Shown here piece after piece: positions 5,421-5,863 of a DNA stretch of 5,863 nt. Where the stretch lies: positions 1-5,863 of the forward strand of contig PFKL01000205.1 of assembly GCA_002784245.1 (NCBI GenBank), written 5' to 3'. The notes beneath the pieces were generated by a model. The model saw only the letters and a program-made list of their open reading frames with translations, was not told the DNA's origin and ran no database searches. This DNA is from Comamonadaceae bacterium CG_4_10_14_3_um_filter_60_75 (GTDB taxonomy: Bacteria > Pseudomonadota > Gammaproteobacteria > Burkholderiales > Burkholderiaceae_C). The position numbers and the translations under genes are program-made. Position 1 is the first letter of the stretch. Each line of letters opens with the position of its first letter.

Positions 5421-5863
5421 ATGAGTGAAAACCACTTGCACCCTGAAAAGGGTTTCAACCTGTCACGCTGGGCCATTGCGCATACGCCGCTGACGCGGTT
5501 TTTGATGATTGTGCTGATGGTGCTGGGTATCTCGAGCTATTTTCAGCTCGGGCAAGACGAAGACCCGCCTTTCACCTTTCGCGCCATGGTGGTGCGGGCC
5601 TACTGGCCAGGAGCCACGGCGCAGCAAATGGCCGAGCAGGTGACCGACAAGCTTGAGCGGGTGTTGCAAGAGGTGCCCTATGCCGACCAGATTCGCAGCT
5701 ACTCCAAGCCGGGCGAGTCGCAAATCATTTTTCAGATCAAAGACTATGCCCGCGGCGCTGAGGTGCCCAACGTCTGGTACCAAGTGCGCAAAAAGATCGG
5801 CGACATGCGTGGCAGCTTGCCACAAGGCGTGCAGGGGCCGTTTTTCAACGACGATTTTGGCGA
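5421..5863 (+). CDS. RND efflux permease, N-terminal part (cut by window end)
   Basis: The first 147 codons of an AcrB-like proton-driven inner-membrane exporter. A cytoplasmic N-terminus (FNLSRWAIAHTPLTRF) leads into transmembrane segment 1 (FLMIVLMVLGISSYFQL, about residues 28-44). The periplasmic porter domain then begins with GQDEDPPFTFRAMVVRAYWPGATAQQ, and the segment VTDKLERVLQEVPYADQIRSYSKPGES is the usual PN1 start. The GQDEDPPFTFR form differs from the classic 'P..FPxI' of AcrB but is common in a betaproteobacterial RND group, as I recall. The ATG is 7 nt after the adaptor stop, with AAGTGAG overlapping that stop as a plausible ribosome binding site. The functional residues in later transmembrane helices lie outside the window, so intactness and substrate are unknown. 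Confidence 0.92.
   Translation, partial: MSENHLHPEKGFNLSRWAIAHTPLTRFLMIVLMVLGISSYFQLGQDEDPPFTFRAMVVRAYWPGATAQQMAEQVTDKLERVLQEVPYADQIRSYSKPGESQIIFQIKDYARGAEVPNVWYQVRKKIGDMRGSLPQGVQGPFFNDDFG

Overview
The window looks like chromosomal DNA from a GC-rich betaproteobacterium, most likely in the Comamonadaceae (Rhodoferax/Polaromonas/Acidovorax-like). This rests on the style of the proteins, the hpnCDE gene set, and a short dispersed sequence found three times here that resembles, from memory, a repeat common in Comamonadaceae genomes. The genus cannot be fixed from the sequence alone.

Left part (1-4168, all minus strand, read right to left): a probable operon in the order hpnC, an exported LolA-like protein, a small DUF3144-type protein, hpnD, hpnE. 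A possible further gene starts at base 28 and leaves the window. Gaps are short (51, 47 and 29 nt), and hpnD and hpnE overlap by 4 nt. HpnC, HpnD and HpnE together convert farnesyl diphosphate to squalene: HpnD makes presqualene diphosphate, HpnC makes hydroxysqualene, and HpnE reduces it to squalene. Squalene is normally the precursor of hopanoids, but no squalene-hopene cyclase lies in the window. The two small genes between hpnC and hpnD are not part of the textbook pathway.

Right part (4229-5863, plus strand): a divergently transcribed tripartite efflux system. It comprises a lipoprotein periplasmic adaptor (membrane fusion protein) followed 7 nt later by the start of an RND inner-membrane permease that is cut by the window end. 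No TetR-type regulator or outer-membrane channel gene is visible.

The two units diverge from a 60-nt AT-rich intergenic region whose centre is a near-perfect interrupted palindrome, a good candidate operator that could control both directions. Other non-gene structure includes a perfect 6-bp hairpin just before the hpnD start codon. The three copies of a roughly 45-60 nt element share fixed spacing (GCTA, 10 nt, AGCTG, 16 nt, AAGGGC) and all lie inside open reading frames, in hpnE, hpnC and the adaptor gene, where they are translated. No RNA genes, CRISPR arrays, insertion sequences or gene-free stretches over 300 nt were seen.
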